Shown here one piece after another: positions 35,701-45,483 of a DNA stretch of 64,000 nt. Source of the stretch: Pyxicephalus adspersus (Eukaryota; Chordata; Amphibia; Anura; Pyxicephalidae); assembly GCF_032062135.1 (NCBI RefSeq), contig NC_092860.1:156617972-156681971 (forward strand), given 5' to 3'. The notes beneath the pieces are model-generated. The model did no database searches. It saw nothing but the letters and a program-made list of their open reading frames with translations, and had not been told where the DNA came from. Position 1 is the first letter of the stretch. Every line of letters begins with the position of its first letter. A program made the translations under genes and the position numbers.

Positions 35701-38280
35701 GATGGTGATGATGATGTTGATGTTACTCCCTGAATTAATTCTCCTGATGTTTAAATAGAAGTGCTTTGGGTCCTCAATATGGATGGATGAACATAGGGGA
35801 CATATCACTGATCAGCAGTGTAAGGAGTCACCTAATCAATGACTAAAGTATGAGAAAACCCTAGCGGCCACCTTTGTAATGGGTTATGTATTGACCACTA
35901 AGTTATTGGGACACATCCCATTATTGTAGAGAGCCACATCACTGACCCCCAGTGAAATCACATCAATGAGCATCAATGTAACTATAATTTGCTAGGGCCA
36001 TGTTGGCACACCCTTTGAGCCAATGAAGAGCAAGTGAACCAAACTGTGACCAAATATTTAAAAAAAAAGCAAATCACGTAAAATCTTTTTCTGCTTGGTT
36101 TTGGTTAGTGGGATCAGTCTTAACAAACAGGTAAAAGTTTTAAAGACAAGTAATACATTGAAATATATCTACTGAAGGCCAGAAGATGTCTAATGAACTA
36201 TTGCTCAGCGCCCTCCCTTCCGTGATTTTCTCTGGTCCAACAAAACCTTCTGCATTTGTTCTTCATTGAAAAACTTTCTGAGGAAATTTGCAAACATTCC
36301 TGTACATGTACATTGTCATTCCATGCACTAATCGGATTCTAACTAATGATATTTTGGTTTTAGGTTCCCCAAGCTCGATGCAATGATCTGTGTCCCCCAG
36401 GATCCAGAAAAGCTCCAACTGGAAGAATCCATAGCTGCTGCTATCACTGTGTACTGTGTTCTGACGGGGAAATCGCCAAACTACCAGGTGATAAATATTA
36501 ACAAGGTATTATTAAAGCAAGTATCTATAAGAATGATTTTGATTGCAGCACAAATGGGTCTTTTTTTTTTTTTTTTGGAAGAAGAAAGGAGAAGTAAGAA
36601 AAAATGTGTTATATAGACAATGTCGGAACCTGGCAGCATCAGTAATCCGTATACAATGCAGCAGCAGTGCCATATCTATGAGGGTGTCCAACCAATAATG
36701 ATTCTTTTCTTTGAATAAACATATATGAAGGACCCCATAATCTACAAATGTTCTGCAGTTGAAGACCTTAGACAGTGCCCCTGATTCATCAAGCAAAATC
36801 GGATTATCGGTCGCGCATTCGGCCGGCAGATTCAGGATGCGAGTGGACGCGCGCACTCGAGTCCCGGACCGCGGTAATCCGCAATCGCGGGTCGCGCGTA
36901 TTTTCGCGCTTCCAGCGATTGCGGATTTCAATGATGAATCAGGGGCAGTGTCACAACATGGTCATCAATCTGCTCACCTCACCTAGGTATAATTGCTGGA
37001 AATGGTGATTGCTGATATGTACCTGTAAAACCTGCAAACCTTTCTCTTCCTTCCCCTCTTTGGTGTGCAGAACCTACTTGTAGATCTGATTTCCTCTAGT
37101 TGTTTCTTGACAAGCACTATTATCTCTGTCTTTAAGCCTGTTTGCCATTTTAGTTACATTTCCAGCATAAGCCTACTTTTTATTAGTTACCTATGGTGTT
37201 AGGGTGATATAGGGAATGTGGATGATATTGTGAGATGTTGTTTGCACACATTTTTAACAGTTTATTTTTTTTCTTTACTTTAATATTGTACGTTTCAAAC
37301 AATACAAGGCATACTGCAAATCAGTGTAATAGTCATACTGATGTGTAACTGTGTGTTTTTTCTTTCCTGCAGACAGTGAGATATGCCACAAATGTCCTGA
37401 CGACCAGTGGCCGGATGAGAGAAAGGTGAACTGTATTCCTAAAACATATGAATATCTGTCCTATGAGAAGGATTTCATGATTCAGACATTTCATGTATTT
37501 GCTTGGTTATGTTCTACTGTAACTGTCTTTATATTGACATTGTTTATTATATTTCGGGACACTCCAATAGTGAAAGCCAATAACCGGAATGTGAGTTTCA
37601 TCCTCCTGACCTCCATCTTGCTGAGCTTCCTTTGTGTCTTCCTGTTCCTTGGTCGTCCTGTGGATATAACGTGCATGCTGAGACAAATATCATTTGGGAT
37701 CTTCTTCTCCATCGCTGTGTCTTCTGTTCTGGCCAAGACTATCACAGTCTGCATTGCCTTCAAAGCCTCCAAACCTGGCAGTGTATGGAGGAAGTGGGTG
37801 GGGGAGAAGATTTCTAATTCTGTTGTTCTAATCTGTTCCTCTGTCCAGGTTCTGATCTGTGCTATTTGGCTATCAGTGTCTCCTCCCTACCAAGAGTATG
37901 ACTTGCACTTCTCTCCTGGGAAGATCATCATTCAGTGTAATGAAGGGTCAGTTATCGGGTTCTACTCCATGTTGGGTTATATGGGGTTTCTGGCAGCTGT
38001 GAGTTTTGTTCTGGCTTTCATGGTGAGGACATTACCGGACAGTTTTAATGAGGCCAAGTACATCACCTTCAGCATGCTGGTGTTCTGCAGTGTGTGGATT
38101 ACCATGATCCCGGCCTATCTGAGCACCAAAGGGCAATACATGGTGGCTGTGGAGGTATTCGCCATATTGGCCTCCAGTGCTGGGTTATTAGGCTGTATAT
38201 TCTTCCCTAAATGTTACATAATTATCATAAAACCTGAGAGAAATTCTAGAAGATGTATTTTGGAAAAGTTCGAGTCATGA
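23470..38280 (+). CDS. V2R-B: vomeronasal type-2 receptor, six exons, apparently intact
   Basis: Join exons 23470-23714, 27645-27936, 31626-32405, 34374-34604, 36364-36487 and 37373-38280 (2580 nt, 859 residues plus stop). All introns are GT-AG and the phases (2,0,0,0,1) keep one frame. The product is a class C GPCR: signal peptide, bilobed ligand-binding domain, nine-cysteine-type linker and seven helices. V2Rs act at the surface of vomeronasal or olfactory neurons, sensing peptides or amino acids. The six-exon layout, a 124-bp exon 5 and a 908-bp exon 6 fit the V2R family (calcium-sensing and taste receptors are relatives). The ligand is unknown. Pseudogenisation by changes I overlooked is possible but no stop is seen. 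Confidence 0.93.
24121..25447 (+). pseudogene. L1/Tx1-like LINE fragment in V2R-B intron 1
   Basis: It starts with LEPLAQHIRQHKD (end of the RT palm block) and a stop at the AAGGCATAG site, then runs to the C-terminal block at 24511-24927: LPIRVKPYILC, KLNGGLNILILDNYYKAAHI and a W-rich end. It ends in an A-rich tail near 25430 next to the inverted-repeat element. The first 110 bp are identical by eye to 55278-55387. Confidence 0.85.
25448..25887. mobile_element. Short inverted-repeat element, TAAAGCT family (copy 2)
   Basis: The ends TAAAGCTACGTACACACTTC and GAAGTGTGTACGCAGTTTA mirror each other. The interior repeats ACGATCG and GAACGA palindromes. It is nearly the same as 44569-45008. It lies in V2R-B intron 1 directly after the LINE tail. 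Confidence 0.92.
26060..26308 (+). repeat. 47-bp tandem repeat (left part)
   Basis: Units of 47 bp with ATGGCCAGAACC, ATTGTAAATCCATTG and TTAATCATGATGAGC; CCAGAA falls at 26095, 26138, 26185, 26232 and 26279. One more unit continues at 27310-27360 after the inserted element, in register. Confidence 0.9.
26453..26830 (+). repeat. Four tandem units of about 97 bp, each with a hairpin
   Basis: GTATTGGATTGGATAC followed by a short loop and GTATTCAATCCAATAC occurs four times, starting near 26487, 26582, 26682 and 26777. Each can fold into a stem. The run is open in one frame, but that follows from the repeat and is not evidence for a protein. Confidence 0.88.
26968..27106. repeat. GC-rich palindrome with 40-bp arms
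   Basis: Arms 26968-27007 and 27068-27106 are near-perfect reverse complements (CAGCGGGACC..GTAAGATG and CATCTTACCGGTCCCGCTG). The spacer repeats CGGCCGGCCGGG. The block is CpG-dense against an AT-rich background. Confidence 0.85.
27645..27936 (+). CDS. V2R-B exon 2
   Basis: The acceptor is ttttacag at 27644. The exon encodes EYEYMMAFFFAIDEIN, LPNITLGYHVFDTC and VVGFVGDATFPTT, parts of lobe 1 of the Venus-flytrap domain. The donor is CCCCAG|gtagat, giving the YPQ/ISH junction that V2Rs have between exons 2 and 3. Confidence 0.93.
28098..28278. mobile_element. Short inverted-repeat element, AGCTCTCCAAGGCTGG family (copy 1)
   Basis: The ends TTAGAGCTCTCTAAAGCTGG and TTTCATAAATC, and inside them CCAGCAAAC/GTTTGCTGG, mirror one another. 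Other copies are at 52285-52460 and 54903-55115. It is a degenerate MITE in V2R-B intron 2. No protein. Confidence 0.75.
28740..29241. mobile_element. Degenerate TTAA-family element
   Basis: It begins with the hairpin GCGGTAATCCCGAGTCACAC, has a GC-rich middle, the hairpin ATTGAATGCAATAC with its partner, an A/T part with GTTTCATGAAAAAC, and ends GCCCGGGAGGTTAA. The end resembles AGGTGGTTAA of the element at 26309-27309. The left end is not sharply defined. Confidence 0.55.
29440..30095 (+). mobile_element. LTR-like fragment in V2R-B intron 2
   Basis: Segments such as CCAATTAGTGCTCCTGTGC, CCTGTTCCTGACCCATCG and ACTCTGCTTGTGCC have the composition and order of the other LTRs in the window. 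No ends or TSD can be set, and no internal genes adjoin, so the call is tentative. Confidence 0.4.
30096..31625. other. V2R-B intron 2, remaining part; nothing further supported
   Basis: The sequence contains a possible LINE 3' end (TACAATAAAATTGTATC near 30985 with an A run) and a short SINE-tail-like piece near 30640, but no gene or complete element that I can define. Confidence 0.45.
31626..32405 (+). CDS. V2R-B exon 3
   Basis: The strong acceptor ttttttctccag precedes ISHRVIDPLLSDRQKFPNFY. The 260 residues form most of both lobes, with FLRVFGWNWVGII and NVIIVCGHF strands. Candidate N-glycosylation sites are NIT, NDS, NCS and NST. The donor AAT|gtaagt is strong. No stop codon is present. 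Confidence 0.95.
32658..32995. mobile_element. Short inverted-repeat element, TAAAGCT family (diverged copy 3)
   Basis: The ends TTAAGCTACGTACACACG and CGTGTGTACGCAGCTTTA mirror each other, but the interior differs from the other copies. It holds three tight hairpins (around CGCCCGATAATCGGC, GAACGGTGCTGTATGTAC and GTTGGAAAGGATC). It lies in V2R-B intron 3. Confidence 0.85.
33330..33703. mobile_element. Degenerate MITE of the TAGGGATGAGC family
   Basis: The right end reads GAGGCTCATCCCTA, the reverse complement of the family terminus. The interior has TTTCGCGAAATTTCG and a hairpin with arms GATCCCCGGGCACT and its complement (33490-33537). The left end is not identified. Confidence 0.55.
34374..34604 (+). 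CDS. V2R-B exon 4
   Basis: The exon has 77 codons, from LHRYIRTVQYTLPNAQ to FLNELKWKQDK, covering the FFNERGEL block near the end of the ligand-binding domain. The acceptor is ctttgtaag, with a weaker pyrimidine tract than the others; the donor is AAA|gtaagt. Confidence 0.9.
34685..34770 (+). repeat. 28-bp tandem repeat (three units)
   Basis: AATGTAAGAGGGCA followed by TTCACTAA occurs at 34688, 34716 and 34744 in V2R-B intron 4, just after exon 4. Confidence 0.85.
34790..36363. other. V2R-B intron 4, no gene
   Basis: A purine-rich tract (34795-35000) and a direct repeat of about 45 bp (ATGTTTAAATAGAAGTGCTT at 35339 and 35739) are the only structures seen. There is no coding support. Confidence 0.55.
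36364..36487 (+). CDS. V2R-B exon 5 (cysteine-rich linker)
   Basis: Length 124 bp, the same as exon 5 of V2R-C. It encodes VPQARCNDLCPPGSRKAP and IHSCCYHCVLCSDGEI, the first part of the NCD3G cysteine-rich domain that couples the ligand-binding domain to the helices. Phase 1 at the donor (CCAG|gtgata) is completed by AC of exon 6 to give aspartate. Confidence 0.95.
36778..36945. mobile_element. 168-bp MITE, CCCCTGATTCATCA family, in V2R-B intron 5
   Basis: Both ends read CCCCTGATTCATCA inward, and the 5-bp duplication CAGTG flanks the element (36773-36777 and 36946-36950). The interior is CG-rich (GTCGCGCGTATTTTCGCGC). Related pieces are at 50467, 54051, 55388 and 62571. No protein. Confidence 0.92.
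37373..38280 (+). CDS. V2R-B exon 6 (seven-helix domain)
   Basis: After the acceptor tttcctgcag the exon encodes DSEICHKCPDDQWPD (end of the cysteine-rich domain), TM1 from about 37483, the TPIVKANNRNVSFILL loop and TM2, TM3 with ITCMLRQ and SSVLAKT, extracellular loop 2 with IIIQCNEGS, and the signature [18 protein letters not shown] in TM6. It ends EKFES-stop at 38278-38280. The cysteines of TM3 and loop 2 that normally form a disulfide are both present. Confidence 0.97.
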
Positions 38281-38480
38281 TTTATTATTTTACAAAATAT
38301 AGTCAACAAAGTTTCTGGCAGCTATTGAATGGTTTGTGTTTGAAGTGTGTCTGAACTTTAATGTCTATCTGCTCTCTCATAAAACCTTTCTAAGGTTACA
38401 ATGCTGACTTGTTCCTGTGTTCTTCCATGAAACAATCCCATAAAGCCGCTTGAATTATGAACCTGGGCCGTTTATAGTGC
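38281..38480 (+). other. V2R-B 3' flank shared with V2R-A
   Basis: This stretch matches the flank of the V2R-A pseudogene and carries the intact form of the site where the 500-bp MITE inserted there. It is likely 3' UTR, but no clear AATAAA is visible. Confidence 0.7.
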
Positions 38481-40598
38481 TTTGTGTCAGAGCTGTTCAT
38501 GAAGTTCTTAAACTAATATGAGTTAGAGGTTGTTTACATTCCATGCACTGGCATCCAATCCTTTCTTTCCTCTGAGGAACAAGAGAAGGTGGACCAGCTA
38601 AGGGAGGAAAATGATTAGTCAACCCGTCACAGGCCATGTCTGAAGAGGGGGTCCAGAGCATGCAGAAAGAGAGGTGACATCGCCTATAGCTTACTGTGAG
38701 ACTGAGCTAAGTCTGGAGGTGGAGCAGGCAGTATATGAGAAAGTGTGTGACCCAAAATGGGGTAAAGGACAGGGCATGGAGAATCAGAGAAACATAAACA
38801 GGTGATGATCCAAAGGAGGACATAGCAGCAAAAACCTGGGAGAGGTAGCAGGGTGCCTACAACCAACAATTGTCCCATTGTAGTGGCCACACGTTAGTTC
38901 ATGTAAATGGGCTATTCCCATTGCTCAGCAGAGGTATGTAGGAACAGCTGAACACCCATCCCCTCTAGGTCTGGTTACATGGCAATATTATAGCGGGTAA
39001 TAACACACACAATATATTTTTCTCTCCTGTCAGAAAAAGTACACATAGAAACAATTGCTAGCATCTGTTAACAGAAGACAGAACAGAAGGCAAAACAGCT
39101 GTTTTACCCTGCCTCCTGTCCAGCCATTGTAGCTGTATCTTCCCCCCTCCACATTTTTATGTATAAGTAACCACTGCTGTCTGTATTCAGAGGAGGGAAC
39201 AACTTTGTAGAAACTGTATTGAGATGACCTTAGCCTTCCCTCCCTCCAGCAATAACAAGGGGCACATTTACAGAGCCAAAAGCTTGAGTCATCATTAACT
39301 TTCTCCATATTGTCTTTACCCCTTTAACCCCAAATTCTGTTGCATTGCTGTTTAGCAAACTGCCCCCCCCCCCCCCCCCAAATTTTGACACAGCCAAATA
39401 GTTGTCATCAAAGTAGCTCCACATGCAGCACACTTCCATGCTTATGCTGCAAAGCCACTGGCACTGCAACTATGCCAAATAGACTAGTGGACACATCAAC
39501 TTTCCATGATTTTGTGGCAGAGGTAGGGTGCAGCTGACCATGGATGCACGGTCCAGTAAGTATGATCTTGTTATCTTGTTAGTACATATCATTAGGGGAC
39601 TATGGGTGAATCTAGTGGTGTCTGGGCAATAAACCACAAGGGAAACCCTTACCTAATTTGAGGTACTGTAAAGAGTTGTAGTACCTTCCTCTGACACCTT
39701 TTCCTCCTTCTCCCAAGGATATCACCTTGTCAACCACCACCATCTAAAAAATCCAATGCAATTTGACAGACACTGCATATACAACATATTATGTAAAAAC
39801 TGTTAACCTATACATAGAACACTCAGAGCATACTCTACAAGAAACAGATGCAGTCAGATCAAATATAGAGAACATGTTGATAGATCACATGTTAACAGAA
39901 AAAATGGAACATATAAAACCAGTGGTGTACCTATGTGATGTGATGACATGTATCACTCCTGACAACCATCATTGGCAGATGCAGAAAGTACTATACCAGT
40001 ACAGCCACAGGGCATGGCAGTTGCCAGACCCCCCCATCACATACACACAGCACACCCCCTCTCCGGCACCAAGAGTTTCCAGTATCCTCAGCACAGCTAT
40101 ACACAGTACAGCAGTTTCCAGACGCCCCAGCACAGCTGTAGAGCATAACAGTTCCCAGACTCCCCAGCACAGTCACACAGCACAGCAGTTTCCAGGCTTC
40201 CCAGCACAGCCACGCAGCACAACAATTTTTCAGACATTACATGAAAGTGCAAATACCCTTAATTTTTTCATCTGATTGATTTTGGGACTTGTTTGGAAGT
40301 TTGATTTGGGGGGATCAAAGAGGTCAAATTATAGTGTTTGATTTGGCGGGTCTGACATTCTAGTGTGATCTGTAGGTCAATGTGGGGGTCTGATTAATAA
40401 AATGTTATGGGCATCTGATCTGCGTCATGTGATGAGGGACTTTTCTGTTGTATACAATGAGGAGTCTAATCTGCGTCATGAAATAGGAGCCTAATCTGCT
40501 TAATGTGATAAAGGGTGTGATCTGAGCTGTGTGATGTGGGTCTGATCTGTGTTAACTGATTGTGGGGTCTGGTCTGCATTATGTGATTTTAATCACTT
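38481..40598. other. Intergenic, no supported gene; C17 run and minisatellite
   Basis: A run of 17 C at 39363-39379 and a CA-rich minisatellite at 40070-40230 (CCCAGCACAGC and CAGTTTCCAG units) are present. The 170-codon open frame ending at 40275 starts at TTG and is built largely on that minisatellite, so I do not call it a gene. Confidence 0.55.
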
Positions 40599-41783
40599 TA
40601 GGGATGAGTTAGAAGGCCTCTGACAGTCTTTCCTCAAATTTCCAAGGGGTCCGCAAAATTTAGCCAAACCAATTTCGCGAATTCCAAATAAAGTCAATTG
40701 ACCAACTTTAAACAATAATAGCAAAGCCCCTATACATGTTAGAACCACCAAATTTGCTAGGTAAGTGGAGGAGAACAGTGGCAACAAAGGAAGAATACAA
40801 AAGTTCCAAAAGTGGTTTTCCAGAAATTGTCAGGCAAAGTGAAACAGGCAAATAGGATTTTTTTCGTGATAGCGTACAGAAGGCAGCATAAACATTACGA
40901 TATCAAGAAAAGGTGGCACTACGTGTGAACTTAACCCAATAGCAGCAGTCTCTGCCGTCGAAACAGCAGGTGCTAACTGGCATCATGACCTGATTGACAT
41001 GTTTTAGGAATGCCACCCATAAAGTTGTGGAGGACCAGAGACGGAGCTTGGGTCAGCGAGAGCAGTAGCAGTGTGTGGCCTCTGGTCAGTTATCGCCAGG
41101 GAGACCACATTGGTAACTGTCATGGAGAGGTGGGTGTAGTGCATCGTCAATGCCACCCAGAAGTGTGTAATACAATTTTTGTGAATGGAGTACTTACAGG
41201 CGGCAGCAGCAGCAGGAGGCAGTGGGCCCTGACATAGAGTGTGGACCACATTGGTAACTGGCATCTAGAGCTGGGTATAGTCCATCGTCAGATATTTAAC
41301 TGTATCAAACGCACAGTTCAACAAAACAGACTAGCTAGTGGCTCATGTAAAAGTAAAGATGTCTGCCTAACCTTTTCTAAATACACAATATCCTATACTA
41401 AACAGTAGTACAGGATATATGCCCTATAAACAATAACAAACAACAAATAACTAAGAAGGCTCCTACACTGTCCCTGTCACACTACACGTCTCTCCCTGGG
41501 TTTATCCTATACATAGAACACAAGATGGAGTGACTAACCCCTCCCTCCTTCCCTGTATATATATGCCTGTGCTCAGGTCTCTGCTAATTGGCTGCTGGGC
41601 CCTTGCTGTGCATCCTGGGAGCAAGAGGTTTGATCCCAGCTGCGACTCCCAACGAAGTTTCCACCATTACCTCCCCCTGTTTTTTCCCTTGTTCCTTCGG
41701 CGAGAACACCACCTCATGGCAAATCACTAGGCCGTTCGGTAAGCGAGAAAGGCCCAATTACAAATATCACTTGCTCATTCCCA
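40599..41783. mobile_element. hAT-type element, TAGGGATGAGC family (1185 bp)
   Basis: The left end is TAGGGATGAG and the right end, in reverse complement, TGGGAATGAGC. The flanks AATCACTT (40591-40598) and AAACACTT (41784-41791) give an 8-bp duplication with one mismatch. The interior includes GGCGAGAACACC as in the 500-bp MITE, and at 40995-41290 the same GGCGGCAGCAGC/GTGGACCACATTGG units that flank hAT transposase remains elsewhere. No transposase is encoded. Confidence 0.75.
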
Positions 41784-42729
41784 AAACACTTTTATAACCT
41801 CTAAACATTGTGCTGTCACCATATTAAATGTGACACTTTCATACCTTCACCAGTTACACTGGGAAAGCCTTTTATACACTTCCTGTGTGCAACATTTGTA
41901 ATGTAAGTTAAAGTAGAATAAAGGTAAGTAATTTGTTGTGAAAGTTCTGCTTAAAACGTAAAAAGAAAAGGAATATTTTGGAGTAACACAATTCTTGACA
42001 TCTGGGCCAACTGGGTCTGCTTGTTATCAAATATCTTCTAGAATCCAGTTTGTGATTGGTGGAGACTCACGGGGGGCTCTGTGATTGGTCCAAATCAGCC
42101 TTTACTTTTTTAACCTAATGAAACCCCTTTGACTATTTTCAGATGTCAAAGATGCCATTGAAAATATAATAAATAACGGGTCAGTGGGGAAAATTCCAGA
42201 GTTTTCGTAATGGTTAAACGGCTATTCATTTTAGAGGTTGGTTAGTGCCATGGCTCTGCTAGGTAGTGGTAGCCCTTAGATCTATGCAGACACTTTTAGG
42301 TAAAGGACAATCAGCCACAGTTCAAGGAACCGCTGGCAACCTCTAATAGAACTCTGTGGTTCCCCTGAACCCAATAGCTGCTCCATAAACATATGTTGGT
42401 ATACCTGCACTGCCTTCCTGCCCCTGCAGCAGCCGCCAGATCACTCTACAGTGTCACTGTTTCAGTAAATTTCAGTCAAGCAGCCATCCACCGCTTTTAG
42501 CTGGCCCAGCACCAGGCCTGAACCTTCTGACTTCTAGGAGATACCCCAAGTTTTAAATCCCCATTCAAACCAATAGTGCAGTGTGTGCAGCCAAGTTACC
42601 AGAGGTCCATCTACCTTGCTGGAACTTTACAAACTCTCTACACCTCCACATTGCCCAATTATATAACCCATCATCAGTTTTTGCTCCTCATTAGGAGATA
42701 CATAACAGGGCACAATGATCAAATCCAAG
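41784..42729. other. No supported feature
   Basis: Unique-looking non-coding sequence. There are short open frames only and no paired termini. Confidence 0.5.
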
Positions 42730-43435
42730 AGGGTGCTACGGCTTGCACAAAAGTGGTGTGAGCCCTGTGAAGGTCCAGGTCTTCTCTAGAGCCTCTAGTG
42801 AGCAGGATATTGCGCTGCTGGTTACCGTCAGGTTGCGGTCCTTGGGCTCACCAGGGTGGGCAGGAACTTACACTGTACCAAATCACAAGGCAGAATAATT
42901 GCAAAGGGAGGCTGAGGTCAAAGCAGGTAGGAAGCAGGAGAGGACAGGTCACAAGCCAGGGGTCGAATACCAGGGATCCAGGAAACAGACACCAGTGACA
43001 CAGGGGCCACTGCAGACACAGGGAACACAGGATACAACTGGAATCAACAGGAGGCACAGGTGGCACAGGAATATCCACAGACACAGAGGAACACTGGAAC
43101 AGTGAAGGGAATAGGCTGGAAACAACAGACTGGACAACAAGGGGTTAACACAGGAGTTTGACAGAGGAAAAGCTGAATTGAGCAACAAGTGTACAGGAAC
43201 TAGCTCAGAGGAACTAGGGGCTCAGCACTAGTGGAGACACATTGCACGAACGTTGCATGTTGCCCTGACCTAGCTAAATAGTCAGGAAAGTAATTAAGAG
43301 GCTATTTTCTAATTGGTCAGTGGGTTGGGGCAAAACTGGTAAAGCTTGCTACTATAAGCGTGCCCAGAGTCAGAACTGCCCACATGCGCAGGAGAGAGAC
43401 GCCTGCGCTTTAGTGAGGGAGAGGCAAGTGTGGCA
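42730..43435 (-). mobile_element. 3' LTR of a Gypsy chromovirus-like element
   Basis: On the minus strand it starts TGCCACACTTGCC at 43435 and follows the solo LTR at 61220-61947 nearly to its end (GCACTTTTGTGCAAGC-like block near 42745), where the last 30 bp or so are missing. It lies directly downstream of integrase sequence on the same strand, so it is the 3' LTR. Confidence 0.85.
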
Positions 43436-43450
43436 TTACCCTCCCTTTTA
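43436..43450 (-). other. Polypurine tract next to the 3' LTR
   Basis: On the minus strand AAAAGGGAGGGTAA immediately precedes the TG of the LTR, the place and composition expected for the plus-strand primer of LTR retrotransposons. Confidence 0.7.
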
Positions 43451-43900
43451 CGGTCTCCCCACCAGGTCTAGGTTTCATAAGGAAGTGAAGATGGAACTTT
43501 CTGGCAAGAAGAGGAACAGACACATCTGCAGCTGGAACCCACAATCTCTCCTCTGGACCAAAACCTTTCCAGTCAATCAGGTACATAAGCTTCTTGCGAG
43601 AAATTTTCTAATACAAAATTTGATGGACTTCATATTCCTGAGAAGAATTGGGTGCAGGAGTAGCCAGCAGAAAGGAACAAGAAAAACAACTCAGGACCAA
43701 CGGTTTAAGCAGAGACACATGGAAGGCATTGGGCAGCTTGAGATGTGGGGGAAGACCTAACTTGTTAACTTGGGTTTATTTTGGCAGAAATGGCATAAGG
43801 ACTGTGGAGCACACTTCAGGGAAGGCACCTTGCAATAAATATTCTTTGTGGGGAACCAGACTTTATCCCCAGGTTGGAAAAGAGGTCCCTTACAGCGACG
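43451..43900 (-). pseudogene. Gypsy integrase C-terminus with chromodomain
   Basis: The minus-strand translation runs FPHLKLPNAFHVSLLKPL (integrase C-terminal GPY/F-like region), then a linker, then a chromodomain: EYEVHQILY, LMYLIDWKGFGPEERLWVP and VPLLARKFH. Chromodomains steer chromovirus integration to marked chromatin. A stop after ILY and another near the GPF part make it inactive. The neighbouring gag-like text at 43905-44110 shows that protease, RT and RNase H have been lost. Confidence 0.9.
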
Positions 43901-44110
43901 CCAATCAGCTCCAGAGTCGATGAAGGCCTTAAGGGCATGTGCGGACTTATTGTAGTGAAGCTGAATGACTTTTGGAAGGAGGCTGAGTGGAGGGGAAAGA
44001 AGAGCGACCTAGCATGCCCCCCTTAGAGCATACTAGGCACGGCAGTTTCCTGGCTTCTGTAGACATAGTTTAATGAAGTGTCCTTTCAGTCGGCAATAGA
44101 TGCAAAGACT
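43901..44110 (-). pseudogene. Gypsy gag/protease scrap joined to integrase
   Basis: This segment matches 21590-21800 of the other Gypsy copy: the C..CRLKGHF..C knuckle block near 44070 and the AFIDS protease start near 43925. It joins the integrase part near 43900, marking an internal deletion of most of pol. Confidence 0.75.
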
Positions 44111-44568
44111 TGTAGAAAAATGATTCAATAATTTATTTCAACATCTTTAAAACCTTAATAAAACATCAAAAGATGAACATGATATGCAGTAGATAAAACC
44201 ATTTGCTCCGCTAATACAAAGTTCTTTTCTAATTTACTCAGTTGCACAAAAGGGCTTAACTATGCTCCCTTCTGATATATTGGGACAACCTAGGAAGGAG
44301 TACCACCAGGCATCTTAAAAAAACAGAGAGAGCAATGATATCTATAATGAAAAAAGGCTATATACATATATCAATATTGTGAAGGTTGAATGACCAACAT
44401 TCATTCAAAATCTGGCTTCAAATACATACATTACTCAGATTCTAACAATACATGTCATGGGAGAGAGATAGCCGTTGATTCCAAAGAAAACTAGTGCTGC
44501 ATAACAAAAACATTCCAGTATATTATAAAACCACCACTTGGTTGTGACAATATAAAGCACTAAGCTTC
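44111..44568. other. AT-rich non-coding
   Basis: No gene or complete element is recognised. Confidence 0.5.
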
Positions 44569-45008
44569 TAAAGCTACGTACACACTTCCAATAATTATCG
44601 TCGGTAAACGAACGATGAACGATCCTGCAGGATATCTGCGAACGATCGTATAGCACCGATCCTGTACATGCAGATAATGACACGATCGTTCGCAGATATT
44701 GTACACACAATAGATGCGATCGTTTGAACGATACAGGAAGTGACGTGCACCACAGGAAGTGAGCGAACGTTCGTTCATCGCGCATGCTCAGACCATGAAT
44801 GATCACTGAACGACCGTACACACGATAGATGGTAAACGATCGTCGTCCAATCCGATCCGCCGGTCCGGTCGTTCATTTCCAGCGACTATTCTCGTTCGTC
44901 GGCGTCGTTGGTTACTTTTTTTACGAACGATTTTTGACCAATCGATCGTTCGTCGTTCGTTCGTCGTTCATTTCCAACGATAAAAATTGAAGTGTGTACG
45001 CAGCTTTA
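44569..45008. mobile_element. Short inverted-repeat element, TAAAGCT family (copy 4)
   Basis: It has the same ends and interior as the copy at 25448-25887 (440 bp each), with few differences by eye. It lacks a visible TSD longer than two or three bases and has no protein. Confidence 0.92.
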
Positions 45009-45483
45009 GTCATAAATTTTCCCTAAAATATAGTAAGAATGAAATACTATATATAAAAATAGGGATAATGCATATTGAAATTCCTTAGTGGGACAGTTCA
45101 TATGCACATGTAAACAGATTGGCTTTAGAATAAGATATAATGAGAATTCTCCTATATAAGGAATAACTGAGCGAAAAAAACTTCTAGACGTTAAGAATAA
45201 CGTACCAGTGACTGAAAGTAATAAAAAATCTCCGTCTAACATTCACAGCCACGTAACAACCACCATCTGGTAAAATCCCTGGCAATCCATTTCCCACACT
45301 CAGGGTTTGCTGGGACCCGCTAGTCCTAAAAACCTTAGCGTAGTGTCTTATATAGAGAAAAGACGCTTCTGACCCCAGAGATGACTTGGTTGGGGTCGTA
45401 ATCCAGAAGGAAATAAGAACATGTGGTGCTGGGATGTAAGCTGGGTTACTCTCACGTGAACATCTGACTACAGACAGCATAAT
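45009..45483. other. Non-coding, nothing supported
   Basis: A 98-codon open frame on the minus strand (45184-45480) shows no recognisable motif and is not called. Confidence 0.45.

Noticed and set aside
39763..40275. 170-codon open frame on the plus strand
   Set aside because: It starts at TTG and its second half is a minisatellite; no known domain.
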